Source of the DNA: Lampris incognitus
Taxonomy: Eukaryota; Chordata; Actinopteri; Lampriformes; Lampridae
Assembly: GCF_029633865.1 (NCBI RefSeq)
Contig: NC_079216.1
Coordinates: 64,661,329-64,725,328 of the forward strand
Length of the DNA: 64,000 nt
Direction: 5' to 3'
Part shown: positions 1-12,000 of the stretch, piece by piece
Position numbering within the stretch: position 1 is the stretch's first letter
Layout of the letters: every line of letters begins with the position of its first letter
The notes under the pieces: generated by a model
What the model was told of the DNA's origin: nothing
Database searches by the model: none
Seen by the model: only the letters and a program-made list of their open reading frames with translations
Made by a program: the position numbers and the translations under genes

Positions 1-3000
1 GATCGTGTCTATTTCGGTTTCTTTGTTTCTGTCACTTTCCTCCGCTCCCTCTCCGTCCCCCTCTCCGTCTTCTCTTGCCGTCTCTCGCTCAAACATCCCG
101 TTCAAGTGCATCCCAAACCAAGTGACGTTGAAACGGTTGAACCCGTAACGGTTGAAACCGGACATGTCATATCCGTCTCTGTCTATGAAATCGCGATTAA
201 AACCGTCCCTGTCGTAGCCCCACTTGTCCCAGCCACTACAGTCATAGCCATCACGGTCGTAGCCATCATGGTCGTACCCATGTGAGTCGAAACCACCGCT
301 GTCAACGACACTGCCACCTAAACTACCGTGGTATGAATTTTGCTTATTGGAACCATTTTTGCCTTGTGTAAAGTTGTTGCTCATATAGGCACTCCCCTGT
401 GGGCGTGCCCGAAGTGATGTAATATTGCAAGGCGCACCGATGGTTATGGGCACATACACCACACAAAGCTGGTCCTGCAATGACATTACATCATCGGGGG
501 TGACGTCAAATGGCTTCATCTTCACGTATCTCTCTTTGGCCGGGTAGTAGACGTCCCCCTGGGCGTGGCTGTCTCTAGGCGTTTCCCTGTCTTTTAAAAT
601 GTACCTTACTGTGTCTACGTGCTGATGCTTCTCCTGCCACTGAGTCCAGAGCTTGTCCATAAACGCTATGTGTGAGAGGTAGAGAGGGTCGTAAGCAGCA
701 AGAGGAGTGGCCATGTGGCCACCCACCCACAGCCTGAAAAGCCCAGAGAAGGCCCGCAGGGATTGGGAGAACAGCTGGAAGTCTCCCTGGTTCACAATCA
801 TCTGGACGGTCACCGCATCCGGCAGCCAGACCTGAGGGGAATCATTGAAAACAGTCAAAGAGAGGCTTAACATCGGTAACAGCGATACAGTCCAAAATGA
901 GATCAGCTAAAATGTTGTGATCTCTGCATACAGATTTACTCGGTGTAATACAGGCTGTTGAATGAATATAAATCAGTCAAACCGAGGAGTTGAAGCGCCG
1001 TCTGAGACAAGGGGACCAATGGGAGTGGGGGGTCCCACCCTGGAAGGGATTGTGGGGGACACAGCCCAAACCTGGCTCACCATCTCCCCCAAATAGCCCG
1101 GCCTGCCAGGCAGCTGAGGAGTGCATCGCCCCAGAGTCCACTGTCCACTCGAAATAAGGAACCGCAATTTGGCATGACGACAATGACCGTAGCTCTCGCT
1201 CCACTAGCTGCAGGAAGTAGCGGTGCCAGGGGAGAAAGTAGGCATCGCCCCCTGCCTGTGGGGAGAACTCAGCTCTCAGCTGGGCGAAGCCCTCCCACAT
1301 AGCTGCCCAGAGATATGCGGACACACACATACATACGTACACACAAAGACATACAGAGATAGACTCACAAACAAACACAACCATGCAAGCACACATACAC
1401 GCAAAAAAGTAAATGCACAATCAAAAATGCAAAGATAAACATTGGAAATTTGAAAATTGTGACGAAACAAAACAAAGCATTTGTAACACTGAAAATGACA
1501 GTTGTACCTTGCTTGGATTGGAGCTTTCTGATTGCCCGTTGGTACAGTTTCCTCTCTCTCAGCGTGAGGTCTCTAATCTCTTTACGCTGGGTCAGGTGTG
1601 TGCAAACACACTCAACCTTGCCGCCATGTGTACATACACACTTTTCACAGCCTCGCTTGAGCCTCTCCCCCTGTCTCCTGTGGCTGCGTTGAGAGACACA
1701 GCCGCAGCCGCAGCCTTCGCCACAGCTCGTGTTAGAGCACTTGGTGCCTGGGGAGAAGCTAATTACCTCCGCTCCGTCTGGGACATCCTTCACCAGAGCC
1801 TGGCACTGGGTTTGGGACATGTATTCACAGGTATAAGTGAAATGCAGATCCTTGCGGGAGTCTACCTGTGCACCATCGCTGTCTCTCGCATCTTCCAGCT
1901 GAGTGAGGTTAAAATCTACGTCGTTGTCCCACCCGTCATATGTCAAGTCATGTCCCCCAGGTGTTCTGTCCACATATGGTATGTTGTATCCATGTATACT
2001 GTTGTTCCCGTGGGCAATAGGAAGGCCCTTGTTTGATTTGCGGAAGCAGCAGGCCCCCAGTTCACACTGGTCCCTGCAGGCATTGAAGGAAAGGAAGTTG
2101 TTGTTGCCGTTTCCAGTGCAGTAGAGGAATTCCTCACAGAGGCCAGAGGTGGGATTAAAGGCCCAGCGGCGTTGAATTTTCCGCCCACCCTGACACTTTT
2201 TCTCTGGCTTGGGCTCCCAACACGCCTAGAGGTGGGGAGGGGGGAGAAAGAGGGGCCTCTTACCCAGCCTGCTCTCCCATTTCACAGCTGAAAGTGACGG
2301 GGGTGCAAAAAGACAGGCAGCGTTGCTCATGGACAATCCTCACAAGGGAAAGAAGCATAGCTCCGCACTGCTATTGGGCTGGCCCAATACAGCAGGCTAA
2401 AACTACCTCTAAGTAAAACGGGAAGGACAAGAGGCAGCCACAATTCACATCAGCTAGGAACTAGCTAACTAGCTAGGAAGCCACTACTGGCTAGCACAGA
2501 GCAACTATCCTTAGAACACAAAGCAAAGCACTGAGGCAAACAAAAACACACGAAGAAGAGCACTACGCTTCGTGTCGATCTAAATACAGTGACACAACAC
2601 TTAGATGTGGGGGCTGGGGGGTTCCCCACATCTGACCCACCTCAAGCATTTCAAATGGTCTGGAGACCTGTCAGGTTACCAAACATATAATCAGCAATAA
2701 CCTCAAAACCAAAACATGACATACCAACCTACAACTACACAATGCAAAAACATACTCACACGTACAGTGCATCTGGAAAGTATTCACACCCCTTCACTTT
2801 CCCCACATTTTGTTATGTTACAGCCTTATTCCAAAATGGATTAAATTCCTTTTTTTTCTCATCAATCTACACACAATACCCCATAATGACAAAGTGAAAA
2901 AAGGTTTTGTAGAAATTTTTGCAAATTTATTAAAAATAAAAAACTGAAATATTGCATGTACATAAGTATTCACACCCTTTGCTATGACACTCAAAATTGA

Positions 3001-6000
3001 GCTCAGGTTCATCCTGTTTCCACTGATCATCCTTGTTTCTACATCTTGATTGGAGTCCACCCGTAGTAAATTCAATTGATTGGACATGATTTGGAAAGGC
3101 ACACACCTGTCTATATAATGTCCCACTGTTGACAGTACATGTCAGAGCAGAAACCAAGCCATGAAGTCAAAGGAATTGTCTGTGGCCCTCCAAGACAGGA
3201 TTGTATCGAGGCACAGATCTGAGGAAGGGTACAAAAAAAATTCTACCGCTTTGAAGGTCCCGAAGAGCACAGTGGTCTTCATCATTCGTAAATGGAAGCA
3301 GTTTGGATCCACCGGGACTCTTCCTAGAGCTGGCCGCCCAGCCAAACTGAGCAATCGGGGGAGAAGGGCCTTGGTCAGGGAGGTGACCAAGAACCCGATG
3401 GTCACTCTGACAGAGCTCCAGCGTTCCTCTGTGGTGATGGGAGAACCTTCCAGAAGGACAACCATCTCTGCAGCACTCCAGCAATCAGGCCTTAATAGTA
3501 GAGTGGCCAGACGGAAGCCTCTGCTCAGTAAAAGGCACATGACAGCCCGCTTGGAGTTTGCCAGAAAGCACGTAAAGGACTCTCAGACCATGAGAAACAA
3601 GATTCTCTGGTCTGATGAAACCAAGATTGAACTCTTTGGCCTGAATGCCAAAGGTCACGTCTGGAGGAAACCAGGCACCTCTCATCACCTTGCTAATACC
3701 ATCCCTACAGTGAAGCATGGTGGTGGCAGCAGCATCATGCTGTGGGGATGTTCTTCAGCGGCAGGAACTGGGAGACTAGTCAGGATCGAGGGAATGATGA
3801 ATGGAGCAAAGTACAGAGAGATCCTTGATGAAAACCTGCTTCAGAGCGCTCAGGACCTCAGAGTGGGGCAAAGGTTTACCTTTCAACATGACAACGACCC
3901 TAAGCACACAGCCAAGACAACGAAGGAGTGGCTTCGGGACAAGTCTGTGAATATCCTTGAGTGGCTCAGCCAGAGCCCAGACTTGAACCCAAGTGAACAT
4001 CTCTGGAAAGACCTGAAAATAGCTGTGTAGCGATGCTCCCCATCTAACCTTACAGAGCTTGAGAGGATCTGCAGAGAAGAATGGGAGAAATACCCAAATA
4101 TAGGTGTGCCAAGCTTGTGGCTTCATACTCAAGAAGACTTGAGGCTGTAATCGCTGCCAAGCGTGCCTCAACCAAGTACTGAGTAAAGGGTGTGAATACT
4201 TATGTACACGCAATATTTCAGTTTTTTATTTTGAATAAATTTGCAAAAATTTCTACAAAACCTTTTTCGCTTTGTCATTATGGGGTATTGTATGTAGATT
4301 GATGAGAAAAAAAAGGAATTTAATCCATTTTGGAATAAGGCTGTAACATAACAAAATGTGGGGAAAGTGAAGGGGTGTGAATACTTTCCGGATGCACTGA
4401 ATGCAAACACACAACCAAACGCTCACAACACACAATGAAAAGCTCAGACATAGACCTCTAAAGTGTTGTCACCATTTCCGGGCTCTCAGACTACATCTGG
4501 ATCCACTGGTGTAAAAGAATGGGCTTTTTGGATCCTATTTGCCAGTCATTGTGCTTTTAAAATATATTGGGTAATATACGTAGAAATGAGCATACAACAA
4601 GGTTATTACATATTTTAACACGATAGGGAATTTTCAGGGGTGCAAAAAAAATTTTTTTTTCTTTTTTTTTTTCTTTCATTTTTTTCCTCCCAAAGTATCT
4701 GTGTCTCAGAAACAGTAAGACCAACAGTCACCAAGCTTGGCAGGTAGGCTTCAGATCTCATCCACTACTCAGGCAAAAATAAAATAAAAACAAAAACGCA
4801 ACAGCAACAATCGGCCAGATGGTGGTATAATAAACAGATTTACAGTTTTGTTTATAACTTCTGAACCATATGGTCTAGAAGGAAAAAAAAAACTTTTTTC
4901 CAGATGTTCTTTGGGACCAGATACATACAGGCCATGATACAGGCCACAGCAATTTCTGTCTCACTACACTTTCCGCTGTTTCGATTAAAAAAAAAAAAAC
5001 AACCCTATTTTTGCAAGTCCAAACCGTCACCAAATGTGGCATTTGTCATCTCTAAAATCTCATGACCAAAACTTGTACAGAGAATTTTGGAATTGGAATT
5101 TTCTTAACTGTAGGCTATTAAAATCCAGGGTCTGGCACTTATTTCACATGTTGAGCCACAACTCATGATTGAAAATTCCAACTCATTAAACATCACATAT
5201 GGACTTGAAATTAGCATCCAAAATGTAGGCTATCTTGGCCTATAAGGGGTGCTACAGTGGAAAAATGTTTATAACTCATCAACAGTTTGACAGATTGTAG
5301 TCAAATCTGGAATGTTTTAGGGGGCGTCTGGATGGCATGACGGTCTATTCCGTTGCCTACCAACACGGGGATCACCGGTTCGAATACCCGCATTAACTCC
5401 AGCTTAGTCAGGCATCCCTACCCAGATAGCATCCGGATGTGGGCCACTTCATGCAATGATGCAGCACTGATGGCCTTCTTCTGGCACCGATGGCCTTCTT
5501 CTGGCACTGACAAAATGGATGTGAGCCTGAAGTGGTCCACATGCGTAATAGCAAATATAGTCCAAATCAAATGTGGACCTTTTTTTGGCGAAGATGCGGT
5601 GCTCTCGGCAACATGTAATCTGGATGTGACCCTGAAGTGGCCCGTGTGGTATATAGTGAATATGGCCCAAATATCACAAAACAAATATGGGCCACCTCTG
5701 GCAAATATGTGGCACATGTGGCATTGCTATGGCTTGGTTCTGGCCCTGATCTGGCAAACAGGACCAGCCCGCCCAAGTGCCATCATTCCACATGATACAT
5801 GGGCCGGATGAAAGTGTCGTGTGTGGGACGGGTCCGGGCCACAGCAATTTTGCTATCTGGGTGTGTATCTTGAGTTATACATCTGGGTACAGACACAACT
5901 GGCCACGTCTGCAGGTGGGAAGCCAGTTGTGGGTATGTATCCTGGTTGCTGCACTAGCGCCTCCTCTGGTCAGTCGGGGCACCTAATTGGGGGGGAGGGG

Positions 6001-9000
6001 GAACTGGGGGGAATAGCGTGATCCTCCCACGCACTACGTCCCCCTGGTGAAACTCCTCACTGTCAGGTGAAAAGAAGTGGCTGGCGACTCCACATGTATC
6101 GGAGGAGGCATGTGGTAGTCTGCGGCCTTCCCCAGATCAGCAGAGGGGATGGAACAGTGACCGGGACAGCTCGGAAAATAGGGTAATTGGCCAAGCACAA
6201 CTGGGGAGAAAAAAGGGGAAAAATACAAAAAAAAATTGGAATGTTCTGTCTTGGACAAATGCCACAACAGAATCCACAAGGTCAGCCTGACTGATGGAAA
6301 ACATGGCCAATGACATTTCAACAGCCCTTTCATGCTCCCGAGTATACCCAATCCTCTTGAAACTTGATATCTATCCATCCATCCATCCATCCATCCATCC
6401 ATCCATTATCCAAGCCGCTTATCCCAGTCAGGGTCGTGGAATGCTGGAGCCTATCCCAGCAGTCACTGGGCGGCAGGCGGGGAGACACCCTGGACAGGCC
6501 GCCAGGCCATCACAGGGCACTAGCGACAATTTAGTTCAGCCGATTCACCTGACCTACATGCCTTTGGACTGTGGGAAAACCGGAGCAATCGGAGGAAACC
6601 CACGCAAACGCCACACAGAGGACGACCTGGGATGACCCCTAAGGTTGAACTACTCCGGGGTTCGAACCCAGGACCTTCTTACTGTGAGGCGACCGCACTA
6701 ACCACAGCACCACCATGCCACCTCTTGACATCTGTTGTATTTATATCAATACTAAGTCTCTCCTACAGGTATGATGATATCAGAGACCAAAAATGCCACA
6801 GGCGTCATATACTGGCACACAGATCCACATCACGTACACACCCCACTGGTCACCAGGTGCTTGGACCCCGCCAATTACCACTAGCGGCTATAGTTAAGAA
6901 TGATCTTACTAATGACCGTGGTGCAGATGTTGCATCAACCAGGCTACGAGAACGCAATTTTGTCTAATCTGCCTTTGTCAGCACTATCATCAGGTGCAAA
7001 TACAGTTTATGCTACGTTCACAATTGCAAGTGGTTTCTTAACGCAGCTCTAAAATCAACCCAAATCCATCTTGACCTATTTAGAAATGCATAAAAGCAGA
7101 GGACAGCAGTCCTCAAAAGTGAAAAGTCAATATTACAGTTGGACACAGTTAAAGGCAATTATTTTACACCCCAATTGTGTTTTTACATTGGACTGAAACA
7201 GGGTTGGATCTGGAATCCCTTATTTGAGCATAAAATTTGCATCACGCTTTAGAGGTCTATTAGACATTGCTTTATGGGCAGTGTAGCACCAAAGCCTCTT
7301 CTAAGAATTCTCTAATAGTCTACCTATGTAGTCTATTCTACTTTTCTAGTCTGTCATCGAGGTACCTTTCTCAGCTGTCTGTGACACACTGGTCCCTTAG
7401 TGTTGGGGGGACAGGAGCAGCGAAACCCCGCAGGGTCAGATGTCAGGACGAAACATACACCTCCATTATGACAGGGGGTAGACAGACAGGGGTCTGGGAG
7501 AGGGGCGGCCATCTGCAAACTAGCTACTTAACATACAGGTTGTTGTGCATATTAGTGTTTGCTTGTTAGGAGTGTATTTACGATCTGTGTGTTTGGGTGT
7601 GACAGGAAAAGAGAGAATGAAGAGAGTTATAAAGAAGGATCAAGAGAGAGAAGAGAGAAAGGGCAGACAAAAAGAAAAGCTGAGATGAGCTCACCTGTAA
7701 CAGGAGCCTCGCATGTGACCTTCCCTGATGTGCAGGTGCAAATGGTATTCAGGTGAGTCTGCCAGTGCTGGCCGTCCTCGACTTCACGCCCCTCCCAAAC
7801 ACAGTGTCGCCTTACACACTCACAGCCCTCCAAGTGCTGCACACGTGACTGTAGGTCTGCATTCTATACAGAAAACCCCAACGTCATATCGTATCATATC
7901 ATATCATATCATTTCATATCACATCTTGTCATATCATGTCATATCATATATCATATCATATCATTTCATATCACATCTTGTCATATCATGTCATATCATA
8001 TATCATATCATATCATATCATGTCATATATCATATCTTGTCATATCATACGTATCATATCATATATTATACGTATCATATCATATATCATATCATATATA
8101 ATTTCATATCACATCATACGTATCATATCATATCATATATCATCATATCATATATAATTTCATATCACATCATACGTATCATATCATATATCATATCATA
8201 TATCATCATATCATATATCATCATATCATATTATATCACATCATATCATATCATCACATCACGTCACGTCACATCATATCATATATCACATCACATCACA
8301 TCACATCATATCACGTCAGGTCATGTCATGTCATGTCATATCATATCATATCATATCATATCATATCATATCATATCATAGTTGTGACAGGGCATGGTTC
8401 GGGCATTGGTTTGTAAAGGAGTATCAGAGGTAGTTCATTTTGGCCAATGATGAACTCCTTTGACCAGAAAACCTCTCTTACATGTCTTGTGTATTTGAAC
8501 CGGGGGGGGGGGGGGGGGCTATGTACTGTGTCACTCTGAATATATGCGGGTATACGTATGTGATGATTAGACACAAGTATGCACTGTTGTTTGAAGCACT
8601 GGTTAAAGAGAACAGTGAGTGGTCTTTACCTAGAAAGGGGATTTTTGATTGAGTGTGGTACCTATTATCTGACTGTTTGTTGATAATTAATTACACACGA
8701 CGACCCTTGGACGCTCCTCTTTCAACGTGTCCTTCCTTAACCTGCCTAACCCAGTCATGTTATACCTCCAGTTGTTATGCCTTTGAGATCAGGAATCAGG
8801 AACACTGCCATTTCACACGAAACGAAACGAAATATCGTGTCCCCCCCCCCCAGCCCAAAGCAGTGCAACACAAAGACAAAAACACACCCCAAAACTACAA
8901 GAACACACATACTAATGTAAGCGGGTATTTTGTTGCCCGGTGCGGGATTCGATACGAGGTATACTGTACCACAAGGCGACATCGCTAACCGCTCGGCTAA

Positions 9001-12000
9001 AGGGTCAGACCCGTTAGCTAGGGGCTAACGTGTCTTATTAGTAGTTTACACTAACACATATATCGAAGCTAATAAATAAACAAATAAACAAACAAGTAAA
9101 CAAATACCTAAATAATCGGGATGACTGTCGGTCTGCATGGGCTAGCAGTTAGCTTAGCCTGCCCCGCTTCTGCGTCCTGTCAGACCGCCCTCGGTGTTAC
9201 CTCCCTCGGTCGCAGCTCCAGGCAGGGGCCGTGGTCCCCGGGCCTAAGAGAAGCGGCGCACCAAGCTCTCCCCGCCCATCCGGCGCCAGCTCTCCCCGCC
9301 ATCAAACGGAGACAAAACTCAAACGCAGACATGGACAAAGACACTGCACGGGCGGCACTGGGCGAGGCCGCGGCGAACGTGAACTCGCGCCGCCATCTTT
9401 CCACACCGGAATCGGAAAATCCGCGTGCGCGCAGGAGGGGTTCGTTCCTGCTAAACGCGATACCAGCTAATTTCAATAATTAGCTTTCCCTGTTGTTAAA
9501 TGTGAGCCAGTTACCGGAGTCCTCTTGGATATTTATCTCACTGCAGTATCCTCTGTTTTTGTGTGATCTTGTTGTAAACTACTAATACCACCACCAACCG
9601 AAACCCTCACGTGAAAGACAGAAAAAACCCCGCCTTCAGAACAAAGTGGCGGCATGTGTCTGCACATGCGCAGACACTGGACAGTATGTGGAAATTAAAC
9701 TGCATATTTTTTTCTAATTACTTTTAATTAAGTGAAATTAACTTGTTTTAAGCGAGGGCAGTGCGTTCTGAAATTAATTGAAAAAAATTAGTAGTGTAAA
9801 CTACTAATAAGACACGTTAGCCTCTAGCTAACGGGTCTGACCCTTTAGCCCCTAGCTAACGGGTCTGACCCTTTAGCCGAGCGATCAGCGACGTCGCCTT
9901 GGGGTGCAGTACACCCCGTATCGAATCCCGCACCGGGCAAGTACATAACCGGTTACATTGTGTTCTCATTAATTCATTTGAGGTAACATTTCATAGCCAA
10001 AGTTCTCTTCCAACGCCGAAAACGGCAAGAGGTGACAACGACTGAAGTACCAAGATGTCATCTTCCATTTATGCAAGGGAGCGTCTGGGGATGACTTGCC
10101 AACGGGAATGGATTGGAAATCCCAGGATTCATTGCAAGAATGACGCTATGACAGACGAAGCGGTCCCGGGGCACAAGTGTGCATTTTTAATCGTCTTGAT
10201 TTTTTATTTCGCTCTTGAAATTTGAAGTGTGCGATCTTCACATTTTATCAACCTACTGTAAACTACTAATAAGACCCTTTCGCCGAGCGGTTAGTGATGT
10301 CGCCTTGTGGTGCAGTACACCCCGTATCGAATCCCGCACCGGGCAAGAAAGTAACCGGTTACACTACTTTACTAACGATCATCTGTAGCCTTTTGGGTGT
10401 GCATGCTTTAGTCAGTGTTTCTCAACCCAGTCCTCAAGGACCCCCTATCCTGCAGATTTTCATTGTAACCCTGCATAGGTAGCCCTGCCTGTACTTACTC
10501 AACCAGACATCTCATAGCACTTAATTATGCAAGGTGTGCAAACTCAGACATTCATTGCTGATTGGTCGAATAACTACAAACAGGTACCTATTCAGGATTG
10601 CAAAGAAAATCTGCAGGATAGGGGGTCCTTGACGACTGGGTTGAGAAACACTGCTTTAGATCTTTATTTAGTTCTCTCTCTTAAACATCCATCCACCCAC
10701 TATCCAAGCTGCTTATCCTGCTCTCAGGGTCACGGGGATGCTGGAGCCTATCCCAGCAGTCACTGGGGCGGCAGGTGGGGGGACACCCTGGACAGGCCGC
10801 CAGGCCGTCACAGATTACAGTCGTATTAAAACAAAAATAAAACAAGCCAACAGCATCATGTTGTCCCACACCCATGATGCACTGCACTCTTTGGGCCTTT
10901 GTTAGACCCCCAGCTTGTGGAAGACAAGTAGTTCTACAGTGTGATGAACAAACAAATTAACCACCAGGCAGAAGACAGGATCCACAGCCCCCCCCCCCGC
11001 CCCCTTTCAGATTTCATCAGGGTGGGCACAAAAAGATTAGTCCTTGGTCCAAAAAATAAATATTTGGCAGACTGGATTTTCTGTGTTTTACAGCCAATTA
11101 ATAACAAAATTCAGCTTATAAACCGGTTCAAAATGGACGTATTCTATGGAGGTGGGTTTGTTTCAAAACATAATAAATGTAGAGAAACAAATAAATGCAG
11201 TATGTCATGCAGTGTAATATATTTCAGGATTAGTTGGATACCTGGGCTTTGACCATGTCTAGCATACGAGCCAGTGCCTCCAGCTTCTCCTCCATCGCCC
11301 TCATCCTCTTGTCATCTGGGGTCTGTGAATCCGACTTTACCCCCTGAGGAGACCCCGGAGGCCCCAGGACCACGCCTCTCTGGACCCCCTGCGGATAAGG
11401 GCTGGTTTGGTCCCTTGGCTGGTGGGGGGGTTGGGATTTACCGCTGGAAGCATCCTGCTGGAACACTTCATGGCTGTCATCCAAGAAATCTGGGCTTGGG
11501 TTGTGTACAAAACGTGACGGAGGCAGAGTATCTAGACAAGAAGAGAGAAAACTGGCAGTCGGCGGGAGGGGATAAGAGGGTAAGCTTGACAAAGCCTGTT
11601 CAATAAACAAACATCCTGATGGACACTGTAAAAAAAACTTAACTAAGGAAAAAAAACCAAATAATCTTTTGGGGCTGTTTCCATCAGAGAGCCAAAAGAT
11701 TTGATCTCAGAAAAACATACCGTTGTGTGCACATATCAGCCAGGGTAGGCTAACTCCACGACTATAGTCTACAGCATAAGAATGTGAGAGGTGCCAAAGG
11801 TCATTATTTTAGGACGGATGTGCAAATTGAAGGGTTTTTTTTCAGTAACATTTTATTTGTCTTCATGCATTTCATTTCATGCACTTGCGTACATGAAATG
11901 AAATGAAATGCCGTAATTTTTCGATGCCTTACGCAGAAAATCCCGGCAGGAAAGCGTTCCCAGACGGTGGCAGAAACGGAATTCCACGGCTTGTCATATT

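Noticed and set aside
2225-2270. A 40-odd-bp intron just upstream of the Kunitz exon (GTAAGA followed by pyrimidines and CTAG)
   Set aside because: Too short for a vertebrate intron and the upstream frame has no domain; the EGF exon at 7366-7493 joins the Kunitz exon in phase.
7936-8381. Long plus-strand open frames (HIISYHI repeats)
   Set aside because: They are read-through of the TATCA pentamer array.
8935-9010. A functional tRNA gene on the minus strand
   Set aside because: Boxes A and B are present, but I cannot fold a full cloverleaf, and the sequence recurs as part of a small mobile element.
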